The translations under genes were made by a program, and so were the position numbers. Of a DNA stretch of 64,000 nt, positions 36,647 through 45,347 are shown in pieces. The notes under the pieces were generated by a model. It had not been told where the DNA came from. It did no database searches and saw nothing but the letters and a program-made list of their open reading frames with translations. Within the stretch, counting starts at the first letter, position 1. Every line of letters starts with the position of its first letter. This DNA comes from an uncultured Bryobacterales bacterium (GTDB taxonomy: Bacteria > Acidobacteriota > Terriglobia > Bryobacterales > UBA6623), in NCBI GenBank assembly GCA_951813605.1, contig OX638379.1:2490471-2554470 (forward strand), written 5' to 3'.

Positions 36647-38087
36647 AGAACGCTTCGTATCGCGGCGGGACTTCCTGTTCGGGGCCGGCGAGGGCATCAG
36701 CGGCCTCGCGCTGGCGCACTTGCTCCAGCAAGACGGCCTCCTAGCCGCCGAGAGCGCCTGCGTGTCGCGGGGTATCGCCTCGCCCACGGCACCAAGGGAA
36801 CCGCACTTCAAGCCTCGGGCCAAAGCGGTGATCTCCCTGTTCATGAGCGGCGGCGTGAGCCATGTCGACACATTTGATTACAAGCCGATGCTCGAGAAGC
36901 ATCACGGCAAGCCGCTGACCGGCAAGGGCAACGTCCGCGTGCGCCAGGGCTTCCCGGGTCCGCTCATGCAAAGCCCGTTCAAGTTCCAGCGCCACGGCGA
37001 AAGCGGCAAGCTGGTTTCGGAGCTCTTCCCGCACATGGGCTCGATGGTGGATGACCTGGCCTTCGTGCATTCGTGCAAGGGCCGCTCCAACGACCATGTC
37101 CTAGCGCATTACGAGTGGAACACGGGATCGGTGCTGATGGGCCACCCAAGCGTAGGGAGCTGGGTAACGTACGGGCTGGGCTCGGAAAACCAGAGCCTGC
37201 CTGGCTTCGTGGTGGTCTACGACCACCGCGGGGGACCATTCTCGGGGCCTTCCAACTGGAGCAGCGGCTACCTGCCGGCCACTTACCAAGGCACTGTATT
37301 CCGTTCTCAGGGCGACCCCATTCTGGACCTGAAACCCCCGAGCGACCTTCTCGCGCCGGAGCAGCAGCGAGCCCGCCTAGACCATCTCGCGAAACTCAAC
37401 GAGGAGCACGCGAAGCGGCATCCTGGATCGAGCGAGCTGGCGGCGCGGATCGCCTCCTACGAACTGGCCTACAGGATGCAAGGCTGCGCGCCCGAAGCCG
37501 TGGATGTCTCGCAGGAATCGGAAGAGACGAAGCAGCTCTACGGCATGGACGACCCAGTCACGGAGCCGTTCGGCCGCCAGTGCCTGCTTGCCCGCCGCCT
37601 GGTCGAGCGAGGGGTCCGCTTCGTGCAGCTGTACAGCGGCGCGCTGCGACAGCAGAACATCGACACTTGGGACGCCCACAGCAACCTAATCGAGAACCAC
37701 ACGCTCCACGCCGGAGAAGTCGACCGGCCAATCGCGGGCTTGCTGAAGGACTTGAAGCGAACCGGGCTGCTGGACGACACCTTGGTGGTGTGGCACTCCG
37801 AGTTCGGGCGGATGCCGATTTCCCAGCGGGGCGTTGGCCGGGATCACAACCCGCACGCGATGACCGCCTGGATGGCTGGGGCCGGGATACGCGGCGGGCA
37901 GTCTATCGGCGCCACCGACGAATTCGGCTACAAGGCCGAGGAGCAAGTACTCACCTACCACGACCTGCACGCCACGATGCTGCACATGCTGGGCATGGAT
38001 CACAAGCGACTGACCTACTTCTTCAACGGTCGCCACATGCGCTTGACGGATGTGCATGGCGAGGTGATCCCGCAGATGCTGAGCTAG
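36636..38087 (+). CDS. DUF1501 family protein, Tat-exported (cassette 2)
   Basis: 483 residues. The Tat motif VSRRDFLFGAGEGISGLAL is clear. DUF1501 landmarks are SLFMSGGVSHVDTFDYKPML, SPFKFQRHGESGKLVSELFPHM, VLAHYEWNTGS, TWDAHSNLIENH and VVWHSEFGRMP followed by GRDHNPHAMTAWMAG. The start overlaps the end of the cytochrome gene by 11 bases, the same overlap as in cassette 1. The HSEFGRMP-GRDHNP pattern is the better conserved, apparently more typical form compared with the cassette-1 protein, which has a Cys/Ser-rich CSGEFGRTPDNN there. Function unknown; probably works with the cytochrome protein in the periplasm. Confidence 0.92.
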   Translation: MSAKERFVSRRDFLFGAGEGISGLALAHLLQQDGLLAAESACVSRGIASPTAPREPHFKPRAKAVISLFMSGGVSHVDTFDYKPMLEKHHGKPLTGKGNVRVRQGFPGPLMQSPFKFQRHGESGKLVSELFPHMGSMVDDLAFVHSCKGRSNDHVLAHYEWNTGSVLMGHPSVGSWVTYGLGSENQSLPGFVVVYDHRGGPFSGPSNWSSGYLPATYQGTVFRSQGDPILDLKPPSDLLAPEQQRARLDHLAKLNEEHAKRHPGSSELAARIASYELAYRMQGCAPEAVDVSQESEETKQLYGMDDPVTEPFGRQCLLARRLVERGVRFVQLYSGALRQQNIDTWDAHSNLIENHTLHAGEVDRPIAGLLKDLKRTGLLDDTLVVWHSEFGRMPISQRGVGRDHNPHAMTAWMAGAGIRGGQSIGATDEFGYKAEEQVLTYHDLHATMLHMLGMDHKRLTYFFNGRHMRLTDVHGEVIPQMLS

Positions 38088-38554
38088 GGCGCTGCAATCG
38101 GAGGCGGCCTGAATTCCAGGCATTGGGCTCTTGGGCGCGGGACGGAAGCCGTGCGTGTCGGCTGGCGGCGCATGCGGACACAACGCGCGGTCCGAGCGCG
38201 GCGGGGTGTCCAGGACTGATTTGACGTGTTCGATCCGGACACTTCCATCATGAGTTCGAGCCCGGCGGAGACGCTGAGTCTGGTGCAATCTCCCTAGGGC
38301 AGCTCGCGGTAGGTCAAGAACCGCTGGGGTGCGACGCCATACCGGTTCGCTTTGCCATTTTTGGTTCGCAGATCCCCGGAGGCAGCTTGTGGCCGGCCCG
38401 CTGGGAAGTGACGTTCGCCACGTAGGGAGCTGCCGCCCTGTCGCGGAGAGGGCTGCATATCACGTAAGCTGCAAAGGGGCCAGCCCGCGAGCAGTCCCCC
38501 GAGACTCAATCCAGGTTCCGCTCGAGGATCGAATCGGCTGTTGCGGGTGCCTAG
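38088..38554. other. Intergenic region between cassette 2 and the second Oar-like gene
   Basis: 467 bases without an intact gene. On the minus strand the last ~20 codons of an open frame ending at 38294 (NGKANRYGVAPQRFLTYREL) look more like real protein than the rest of that frame, so a short gene remnant is possible. No clear promoter was found. Confidence 0.35.
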
Positions 38555-41383
38555 GTGGCAGTGGCAGCAACAACTGAGTCTGGGCAGGCAAACGGTCGAT
38601 GGCAGCACGATCCCGGGCCAACTTCCCAGCCGCCACCGATACGGCTGTTCAACTCCCCAGACGGCAGAGTCTTGGCTCACGCTGTCCCTGGCGTCATTGC
38701 CGTAGCGGCGCGGGTCACGAGGAGCCTCCCGGGCATTGCTCGAATCGCAGGTCGCTCCGGAATCGGCACGCACGCCGGCGTCGCCTTCACTTGCTTGACG
38801 ACCGTCGTCGCAGCAATGGCGCAGGAGCCCAGCCAGGACCGCGAGATCACTGAGAGCGCACCCTCGGAACAAGCATCCGGCGAGGGTTCCGAGCGCACGG
38901 AGCTAAACCTCCTCGGCTCTGTGGCTGCGGACGAGGGCGAGGGAAGACGCAACGAGAACGTCCGTATAACGCTCATCGACAACAATGTCCTGCGCGAGCT
39001 GACGGCCCGCATGGGGACAACTGCATCAGTGCCGGTCGATCTCGCGATCGAGCACCGCTACTTTGGAGCAGAATTCGGACAGCCGGCCAGGCGCGCGCTG
39101 GAGGCAACGCCGGCACCGGCTGCGCAAGCTCACGGCGAGCTCCGATGGACGCACCAGACCAGCGTGACCAGCGCGAGATCCTTCTTCCAGGTCGGGAGCG
39201 TGCGGCCAGCCCACGACAACTCGTACGGCTTTACGGCAGCCCTGCCGCTTTGGAACGGCACCTCTGCGACGCTGCGAGGCGGGCAGACGCGATCGAGGGG
39301 CAATGTGAATGGCAACGTCCTGGTACCGACCCCCGAAGAGCGCACGCCCCTAACGACCGATCCCGCGACCCGGGCATTTGTCCAAAGGCTGCTCAATGCC
39401 TATCCGCCGGACCTGCCCAACCGAACCGACATCAGCGCTAGAGCGCTGAACGCAAACGCCTTGCAAAGCATCGACAACGATCAGGGCTCGATCCAGATTG
39501 ACCGTTCATTGGGTCAGCAGGGCAAGATGGTCCTGCAGTACAGCTTCACCGGGCAAGACGTCGATGCGTTCCAGCTGGTGGGCGGTCAGAATCCCGACAC
39601 GTCAACCAAGAGCCACCAGGCACGGATCGGCTGGAGCCGAGATTGGTCGCCGAGGACGACGGCGGATTTCGTCCTAGGCTTCGACCGAGTGGGAAGCCTA
39701 TTGGTAAGCGAGGAAACGTCGGTGGGGCCCCTGGTTCTAATGGGGTTTGTCATAGAGTTCCTGGGACCCGACTCCAATATTCCGATTGACCGCGCCCTGA
39801 ACCGCACGCGCGCAGCGGTGCGGACCGCTCACTTGCGAGGCAACCACAACCTGGTGGCGGGAGCCGAGATCCTGCGTCGGCAGCTGAACGGCTACGAAGC
39901 GGAGAGCCACAGGGGCCTGTTTCTGTTTGGCAGTGACTTCGGTCGGAACGCGATTACGAATATTCGATTGGGAACCCCCAGCCTTTACCAAGTCGCGATC
40001 GGGAATATGCACCGCGGGTTCCGCAACTGGGACATGCAGTACTACCTAGGCGATCGCTGGCAGGCGTCTAACGCTTTGACCCTGGATATGGGATTGCGGT
40101 TCGAACCGGTAACCGCCCCTCGCGAGGTCCGCAGCCTGACCGCGATTCCCTACGATTGTGACTGCAACAATCTGGCGCCGCGGTTCGGCTTCGCTTACCG
40201 CCTAGGCAAGGGCCTGGGCGTGTGGCGCGGCTCCTATGCGATCCACTACGGGCAGATATTCAACGTTTCGTACGGGCAAGCCCGCTTCAGCCCGCCCGCG
40301 AATATAGACATCGCGGTTCAGGCCCCGGAGCTGGTCAATCCGCTGGCCGGCTTCGGCCCCGAGGATTTCGACCCCACCGCGCGGTCTACGGTCTTCGAAC
40401 TGGACCCCGAACTCGCGGTACCGTACTCCCACCAGTACGGCCTCGAGTGGCAGTTTCGGCTAGCGGCCGACTGGGCGCTGAGCTTCGGCTACGTTGGCAG
40501 CCGTTCGCACAAGCTGCTTACGCTTTGGTACACGAACCGCGCGCGCCCCGTGCCGGGAATCCCGCAAACAACCGGGACCGTCAACGAGAGGCGGCCCGAC
40601 TCGCGCTACTTCGAGAAGCGCGTGGTCCTGAACGGATCGCGGGCGTACTTCGACGCCGCCAAGACAGTGCTGAGCGTTCCGGGATGGAAGGGACTGGACT
40701 TGGAAGCCTCGTACTGGTGGAGCAAGGCCATCGACCTGGGCAGCGACTTCTCGAACACCGCGTCGGGCCGCGATGCCAGGCTCGGCCGCAGCCAGTCGGA
40801 ATTCAACACGCACGGCGAGCTGCGGGCCGTCAGCCTGTTCGATCAACCACATGCTCTCTTGATCAAGGCGAACTGGAGAACGCCGACAGTCCGCGGCGTC
40901 GGCGCCCGTCTCTTCAAGAACTGGCAATTCAGCGCGGTCGTGCTAGCCAAGGCAGGCACTCCGTTCGATGTGGTCTCCGGGTCAGATGGCGAAGGTTTCG
41001 GTAATGTCGACGGAACCTACGAGGACCGACCCAATGTGCTGGACCCGAGTGTCCTCGGCAGGTCGGTAGATCATCCCGACACCTCGACGAAGCAGCTGCC
41101 TGCGGACGCCTTCGCCTTTATTGGCCCGGGACAAGCGGCCGGCAACCTAGGGCGCAATGCATTCCGCAAGGACGGTGTATTCAATGTCAACGCCGCAGTA
41201 ACGAGAGAGTGGGGCTTGCGGGGCGGTACAGCGCTGCTCTTTCGCGCAGAGTCATTGAATACTCTCAACCACCCGCAGTTCGCGGAACCGCGCTTTGACC
41301 TGACTTCACCCAACTTTGGACAGATCACCAACACTCTGAATGACGGCAGGGCGTTCCGCTTCACCCTCGAAATGAAATTCTAG
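38555..41383 (+). CDS. Oar-like outer-membrane beta-barrel protein without a recognisable regulatory or plug domain
   Basis: Up to 942 residues; the true start is unclear. The first ~80 codons lack a normal signal peptide, while GVAFTCLTTVVAAMAQEP near residues 75-92 looks like a signal-peptide end, so a non-ATG start about 30-50 codons in (for example a TTG near 38672) is plausible. Unlike the other receptors here, it has no CarboxypepD_reg domain and no clear plug with NYSAEFGR or SGTNEFHG. From about residue 130 it reads as a barrel: LRGNHNLVAGAEI, YYLGDRWQASNALTLDMGLRFE, LAPRFGFAYRLG, then LNTLNHPQFAEPRF and the terminal LEMKF. It probably sits in the outer membrane. Transport, if any, may be TonB-independent. 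Confidence 0.8.
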   Translation: MAVAATTESGQANGRWQHDPGPTSQPPPIRLFNSPDGRVLAHAVPGVIAVAARVTRSLPGIARIAGRSGIGTHAGVAFTCLTTVVAAMAQEPSQDREITESAPSEQASGEGSERTELNLLGSVAADEGEGRRNENVRITLIDNNVLRELTARMGTTASVPVDLAIEHRYFGAEFGQPARRALEATPAPAAQAHGELRWTHQTSVTSARSFFQVGSVRPAHDNSYGFTAALPLWNGTSATLRGGQTRSRGNVNGNVLVPTPEERTPLTTDPATRAFVQRLLNAYPPDLPNRTDISARALNANALQSIDNDQGSIQIDRSLGQQGKMVLQYSFTGQDVDAFQLVGGQNPDTSTKSHQARIGWSRDWSPRTTADFVLGFDRVGSLLVSEETSVGPLVLMGFVIEFLGPDSNIPIDRALNRTRAAVRTAHLRGNHNLVAGAEILRRQLNGYEAESHRGLFLFGSDFGRNAITNIRLGTPSLYQVAIGNMHRGFRNWDMQYYLGDRWQASNALTLDMGLRFEPVTAPREVRSLTAIPYDCDCNNLAPRFGFAYRLGKGLGVWRGSYAIHYGQIFNVSYGQARFSPPANIDIAVQAPELVNPLAGFGPEDFDPTARSTVFELDPELAVPYSHQYGLEWQFRLAADWALSFGYVGSRSHKLLTLWYTNRARPVPGIPQTTGTVNERRPDSRYFEKRVVLNGSRAYFDAAKTVLSVPGWKGLDLEASYWWSKAIDLGSDFSNTASGRDARLGRSQSEFNTHGELRAVSLFDQPHALLIKANWRTPTVRGVGARLFKNWQFSAVVLAKAGTPFDVVSGSDGEGFGNVDGTYEDRPNVLDPSVLGRSVDHPDTSTKQLPADAFAFIGPGQAAGNLGRNAFRKDGVFNVNAAVTREWGLRGGTALLFRAESLNTLNHPQFAEPRFDLTSPNFGQITNTLNDGRAFRFTLEMKF

Positions 41384-41437
41384 CGTGAGCCCGCCTCGCG
41401 AGCACCGGTGAGCTGAGGCTCCATCGCCGCCCCCTCG

Positions 41438-42640
41438 CTACGAGAGCTTGAGCACCCTTCCCTCGCGTAACGCTTTGTTCGCCCAATGCGATGTGGCGGC
41501 GGCTTCCACACCGGCACGGATATGCGCGTTTGGCATAGCCCGGTCTCGGATGCAATCAAGCCAGTTCCGCATGTTGTCGAGAGTGCCGTTTCCGTCAACC
41601 CTCTCGATAGTCGAGGTGTCTTCGCTGCGCGCGAAGTGGTGAGTCGGCTCCGCCAGGCTCACTGCCTCGAAGGGTGTTGCGCCTTCCTCGTAGACAGCGT
41701 ACCCGAGCCGAGTCAGCGTCATCATGGCTTGGTCCCCGCGGAACACGATGCCACCTCCCAGCAACCCGAATGTCATGTTGCCCTCGTAGGCCGCCATGTA
41801 TCCCTCGGGGAAAAGCATCGTCGCAGTGACGGTATCGGGCGCTTCCAGCCAGTCTTGGGTATAGGTGGTTCCGGCGGCATGCACCTCGCTCGGCCGCGGG
41901 CTTTTCATGAACCACTGAATCACGTCGATCCAATGCGTCATCAGATCGGTGATGCTGCCGCCCCCGAAGTCCCAGAAGAACCGCCAGAATCGGAACCGGA
42001 CCTTGTCAAAGGGCTGCTTCGGTGCCGACCCCAGCCATTGGTCCCAGTCGAGTTGCCTCAAATCGACCTCTGGAGCGGGGTCCGCTCCGAATCGCGAGTA
42101 GTTTTGCGACCAGTAGCACCGAGCGAACGTGATCTTGCCCAGCACGCCGTCGTCGATCAATTGCTTTGCCTCGATGAAATGTTTCCAGCTTCGTTGCTGC
42201 GTCCCGGTCGCCACGACGCGACGCGACTCTTCGACTGCCTTGACAAGCTTGTCCCCTTCCGCCAGGTTGTGCGTGACAGGCTTCTCGACGTACACATCCT
42301 TGCCCGCCTGCACGGCTTCCATGGTCATCGGCGCGTGCCAGTGATCCGGCGTGCCGATGATGACCGCGTCGATGTCCTTGCTGTCGAGAACTTCACGGTA
42401 ATCGGCAAAGGCCTTTGCGGCCGGACCGAACTGCGCGGCCGCTTGCTCGCGCCTCGGCCGGTACACATCAGACACGCCTCGAACCTCCGCGCCTCCGATC
42501 CCGGGGACATACGAAGTCACGCCGCGCCCCCTGCCGCCGCAACCGATTAGAGCGACGCCGATGCGCTCGTTCGCTCCGAGAACGCGTTGGGCAGCCAGCG
42601 CTGTCGCCGCACTTGCCTGAAGAAAATCCCGTCGTTGCAT
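41438..42640 (-). CDS. Gfo/Idh/MocA family oxidoreductase, Tat-exported (copy 1)
   Basis: 400 residues. The N-terminus MQRRDFLQASAATALAAQ is a Tat signal. The nucleotide-binding Rossmann part has IGVALIGCGGRGRG and VIIGTPDHWHAPM; the catalytic lysine is in VYVEKPVTHNLAEG; the C-terminal alpha/beta domain has FWDFGGGSITDLMTHWIDVIQWF with the family's histidine and aspartate. These enzymes oxidise or epimerise sugars using a tightly held NAD(P). Exported members are abundant in Acidobacteria and Planctomycetes. By eye it is roughly three-quarters identical to the copy at 54966-56162. It is divergent from the Sel1-methyltransferase gene, with a palindrome in between. Confidence 0.93.
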   Translation of the reverse strand: MQRRDFLQASAATALAAQRVLGANERIGVALIGCGGRGRGVTSYVPGIGGAEVRGVSDVYRPRREQAAAQFGPAAKAFADYREVLDSKDIDAVIIGTPDHWHAPMTMEAVQAGKDVYVEKPVTHNLAEGDKLVKAVEESRRVVATGTQQRSWKHFIEAKQLIDDGVLGKITFARCYWSQNYSRFGADPAPEVDLRQLDWDQWLGSAPKQPFDKVRFRFWRFFWDFGGGSITDLMTHWIDVIQWFMKSPRPSEVHAAGTTYTQDWLEAPDTVTATMLFPEGYMAAYEGNMTFGLLGGGIVFRGDQAMMTLTRLGYAVYEEGATPFEAVSLAEPTHHFARSEDTSTIERVDGNGTLDNMRNWLDCIRDRAMPNAHIRAGVEAAATSHWANKALREGRVLKLS

Positions 42641-42716
42641 TGCGCAAGTCTCCTGCCAGAACGACCGGGAGGCGTTTGTTTCGTCAGTCGAATTACCCTT
42701 CGTCGTTCAGCGGCTT

Positions 42717-42728
42717 GAGTGTACACTC
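42717..42728. promoter_or_regulatory. 12-bp perfect palindrome in the divergent Gfo/Idh-Sel1 region
   Basis: GAGTGTACACTC is a perfect two-fold palindrome midway in the 126-base space between the divergent starts at 42640 and 42767. Its size and place suit a dimeric repressor operator controlling one or both genes. I could not match it to a named regulator. Confidence 0.4.
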
Positions 42729-42766
42729 GCTAAATTGGAAATGCAATCGCGGTCAAGCCGCCCATT

Positions 42767-45199
42767 TTGGAACAAATGCAGGGCAGGATCTTGCCTTGGG
42801 TTGCAGTTCGGCGTGCCATCTGTCGGCACAGTAGCCTCATGAAATCCTGCGCAGCCATTATCGCAAGCGCCGTCCGGAGGGCCCGGATCGGCCCACTGGG
42901 GCCTCGCCCGCGGACCGGCGCAATTCTCTCGCTCGCGCTTGCCGCTTGGGCTCCTTGCGAGGTCGGTGCACAGGCTATTCCTAGATCGCCGGCCGAGGCG
43001 GGACAGCATGCCACCTCGATTGAAGCGCTATTGGAAAAGGCGAAGCAAGGACAGGCGCAGGCGCAGTACGATCTGGCCGCCTATTTCGCGAGCGGCAAGT
43101 CGGGCCAGCCTTCGACTGCCGAAGCGGTGCACTGGCTCAGACAGGCCGCCGGGCAAGGCCATGCCCAAGCCCAATCCGACTTGGGCCGCCTGTATCACGG
43201 AGGCTTCGGAGTCCCGAAGGACGCCTCCCAAGCGGCCAAATGGCTGCAACGCGCCGCCGAACAAGGACACGCGCCCTCGCAAGCGGACCTAGGACGCCTT
43301 TACTACCTTGGCGACGGAGTAAAGCGCGACGCGGCTAGAGCCGCAGAGTGGTACGGCAAGGCGGCCAGGCAGGGGATAGCCACCGCGCAATTCAACCTCG
43401 CGGGGCTCCACGCGACGGGAGACGGGATCCCCAAGGACGCCGCGGAAGCGGCGAGTTGGTACCGCGCAGCAGCCGAGCAGGGACTCGCCGAAGCGCAGCA
43501 TGCCTTCGCGGTCGCACTGATCCGAGGCAACGGCATCCATGAGGACTTAGTGGCTGCCGCGGACTGGTTGCGCAAAGCAGCCGGGCAGGGTCTCCCGGAA
43601 GCGCAGTTCCTGCTGGCCAGGCAGCACGAAACAGGTGCGGGCGTGGCTCGCGATTTCGACGAGGCCGTCGGTCTGTACAAGCTCGCATCCGAGCAGGGCC
43701 TGGTTGAGGCGCAGCGTTCATTGGGCCGGCTCTACTGGGACGGACCAAGCGGGATAGCTGATCCCGTGCGAGGGCAAATGTGGCTGATTGTGGCCGCCCG
43801 AAACGCGCCGAAGGGGAGCCGAGAAACGATTGCCTCAGAGCGCGACGAGGCCGCACGCAACCTGACTGCAGAGCAGGCGGCCGATGCAGAGCGCCTAGCC
43901 GGTCGCTGGACAAGAAGAACTTGGGCCGAAATCCAAGACTCGTCGCCGACGAAACTCACTGCGGCCGTACATTCGACGGGCCTTACAGAATTCTTCCGCT
44001 CTGCTGGTCAGCGCATCGCAGAGGCGCAAGTTGAATACGACAAATACTGGCGACCTCACATCGAACGGAGCCGATTGGGCATTCTCGAGGCAGCGCATCT
44101 CGTCCGCGAGCCAGGAACCGCATTGGTGCTAGGAGCCGGAGCGTGCAGGGAGATTCCGTTGGAAGAACTAGCAGAGATGTTCAATCGCGTGGTGCTGGTG
44201 GATCTGGACTCCCCGAGCATGAGCGCTGCGGTCGCGCGGATTCCCCGACACCTACGGAACAAGATCGAGATCCGGGTTTCGGACGTGACCTCGTTCGCCA
44301 AGCCGCTGATGGATGCGACAGCTCACATCATGGGGAACGCCCGGACCGCATCGGACGCCTTTATTCAATTGAGATCGCTGTACGGCGCGATCAATGCAAT
44401 CGAGCGGCCTCCCAGCCTGCCGCAAGCAGACCTCGTCGTCTCCTCTCTGGTGCTTTCCGAGCTCGCCCGTTATCCCAGCACGTACGCGGCTCGGCTATTC
44501 AGCGAAAGATTCAATGCGAACCTGTCCGAATGGAGGGGTTCCGGGGCCCTGTGGAGGACACTTCGCGAGTTCTCCTCGTCGGACCATGCCTCGATGCTCG
44601 CCCGTCTGGTTCGCCCTGGGAGCGTCGTCTATTTCGCCGATACGGTCGGGCGGGGGCCCGATCTACGCTGGGTGGACAGCAAGGAGAAACGGACAGCGCT
44701 TAGGGTCATTGCCGAGGAGCTAGCCCAACTCGGTGTTTTCCAAGAAATCCGCAACCGCCGGGAAGCATGGGAATTTCTCCAGTCCGCTTTCCGCAATCTT
44801 GAATCCGTCGCGAGTGGCTTCGAGCCACGTCAAAGCGGTGTGGCTGAGACGAACCTCGAATCACTGGTTGCCGCTATTGAGGGGGCTCCGGGCCACCCTC
44901 CTGCAGAGGCGGACCGAGTTGCTAATGCGACGACTCAACTGCTTTGTCAAGATCGATTGCCCGTCGATATCGAGATCTCCGCGTACGAGGCCGTGCTCGA
45001 TTCCTACGAATCTGTGGAGCCACGCACTTTGGAAAGACTTCTCGATTGGGACGGATTCTTGGGAGCACTAAGAAGTCTCCGACTCGAACCTATCGGAGCC
45101 GCTAGGAGCTGGAAGTGGCTGGAGTACGCTTGCCAAATCCCGCGAGGATCGGGCGGTTTCACTGTTCGCAGCGTCATACTGCGGAATCTAGGCAAGTGA
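42767..45199 (+). CDS. Sel1-repeat protein fused to a SAM-methyltransferase-like Rossmann domain
   Basis: Up to 810 residues; the ATG at 42839 (residue 25) is an alternative start. A hydrophobic stretch TGAILSLALAAWAPCEVGAQA near 50-70 could be a signal peptide or anchor. Residues 97-348 hold seven consecutive 36-residue Sel1 repeats (A-AQ-LG-LY-G-GV-KD--A--W---AA-QG pattern). After a ~100-residue linker, residues 430-620 resemble a class I methyltransferase: motif I VLGAGACREIP at 454-464, acidic end of the second strand VVLVDLD at 475-481, SDVTSF at 505-510 and ADLVVSSLVLSEL as motif IV. The last ~190 residues are not recognised. A Sel1-methyltransferase fusion is unusual. Sel1 repeats bind protein partners, so the enzyme part may modify a bound protein. 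Function unknown. Confidence 0.75.
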   Translation: MEQMQGRILPWVAVRRAICRHSSLMKSCAAIIASAVRRARIGPLGPRPRTGAILSLALAAWAPCEVGAQAIPRSPAEAGQHATSIEALLEKAKQGQAQAQYDLAAYFASGKSGQPSTAEAVHWLRQAAGQGHAQAQSDLGRLYHGGFGVPKDASQAAKWLQRAAEQGHAPSQADLGRLYYLGDGVKRDAARAAEWYGKAARQGIATAQFNLAGLHATGDGIPKDAAEAASWYRAAAEQGLAEAQHAFAVALIRGNGIHEDLVAAADWLRKAAGQGLPEAQFLLARQHETGAGVARDFDEAVGLYKLASEQGLVEAQRSLGRLYWDGPSGIADPVRGQMWLIVAARNAPKGSRETIASERDEAARNLTAEQAADAERLAGRWTRRTWAEIQDSSPTKLTAAVHSTGLTEFFRSAGQRIAEAQVEYDKYWRPHIERSRLGILEAAHLVREPGTALVLGAGACREIPLEELAEMFNRVVLVDLDSPSMSAAVARIPRHLRNKIEIRVSDVTSFAKPLMDATAHIMGNARTASDAFIQLRSLYGAINAIERPPSLPQADLVVSSLVLSELARYPSTYAARLFSERFNANLSEWRGSGALWRTLREFSSSDHASMLARLVRPGSVVYFADTVGRGPDLRWVDSKEKRTALRVIAEELAQLGVFQEIRNRREAWEFLQSAFRNLESVASGFEPRQSGVAETNLESLVAAIEGAPGHPPAEADRVANATTQLLCQDRLPVDIEISAYEAVLDSYESVEPRTLERLLDWDGFLGALRSLRLEPIGAARSWKWLEYACQIPRGSGGFTVRSVILRNLGK

Positions 45200-45347
45200 T
45201 GGCTCTCCGGACTCACTTTCCCTAGGAATCCCGCTACTTCCGCTAATTCTTGGACTGACAGATTCCCCCGCCGTTGATACTGCCGCGGTGCGGCGTCAGC
45301 TCGCTCGGCAGCGCCCTGCGAGATAGCCAAACAGCACGGGAGGAATC

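Noticed and set aside
38294-38872. 192-codon minus-strand open frame between cassette 2 and the Oar-like gene
   Set aside because: Only the last ~20 residues look protein-like; most of the frame overlaps the plus-strand gene and lacks features. At best a gene remnant.
39000-41000. Search for CRISPR-like or tandem DNA repeats across the window
   Set aside because: No regularly spaced direct repeats were seen. The repeats present are protein-level TPR and Sel1 units with diverged DNA.
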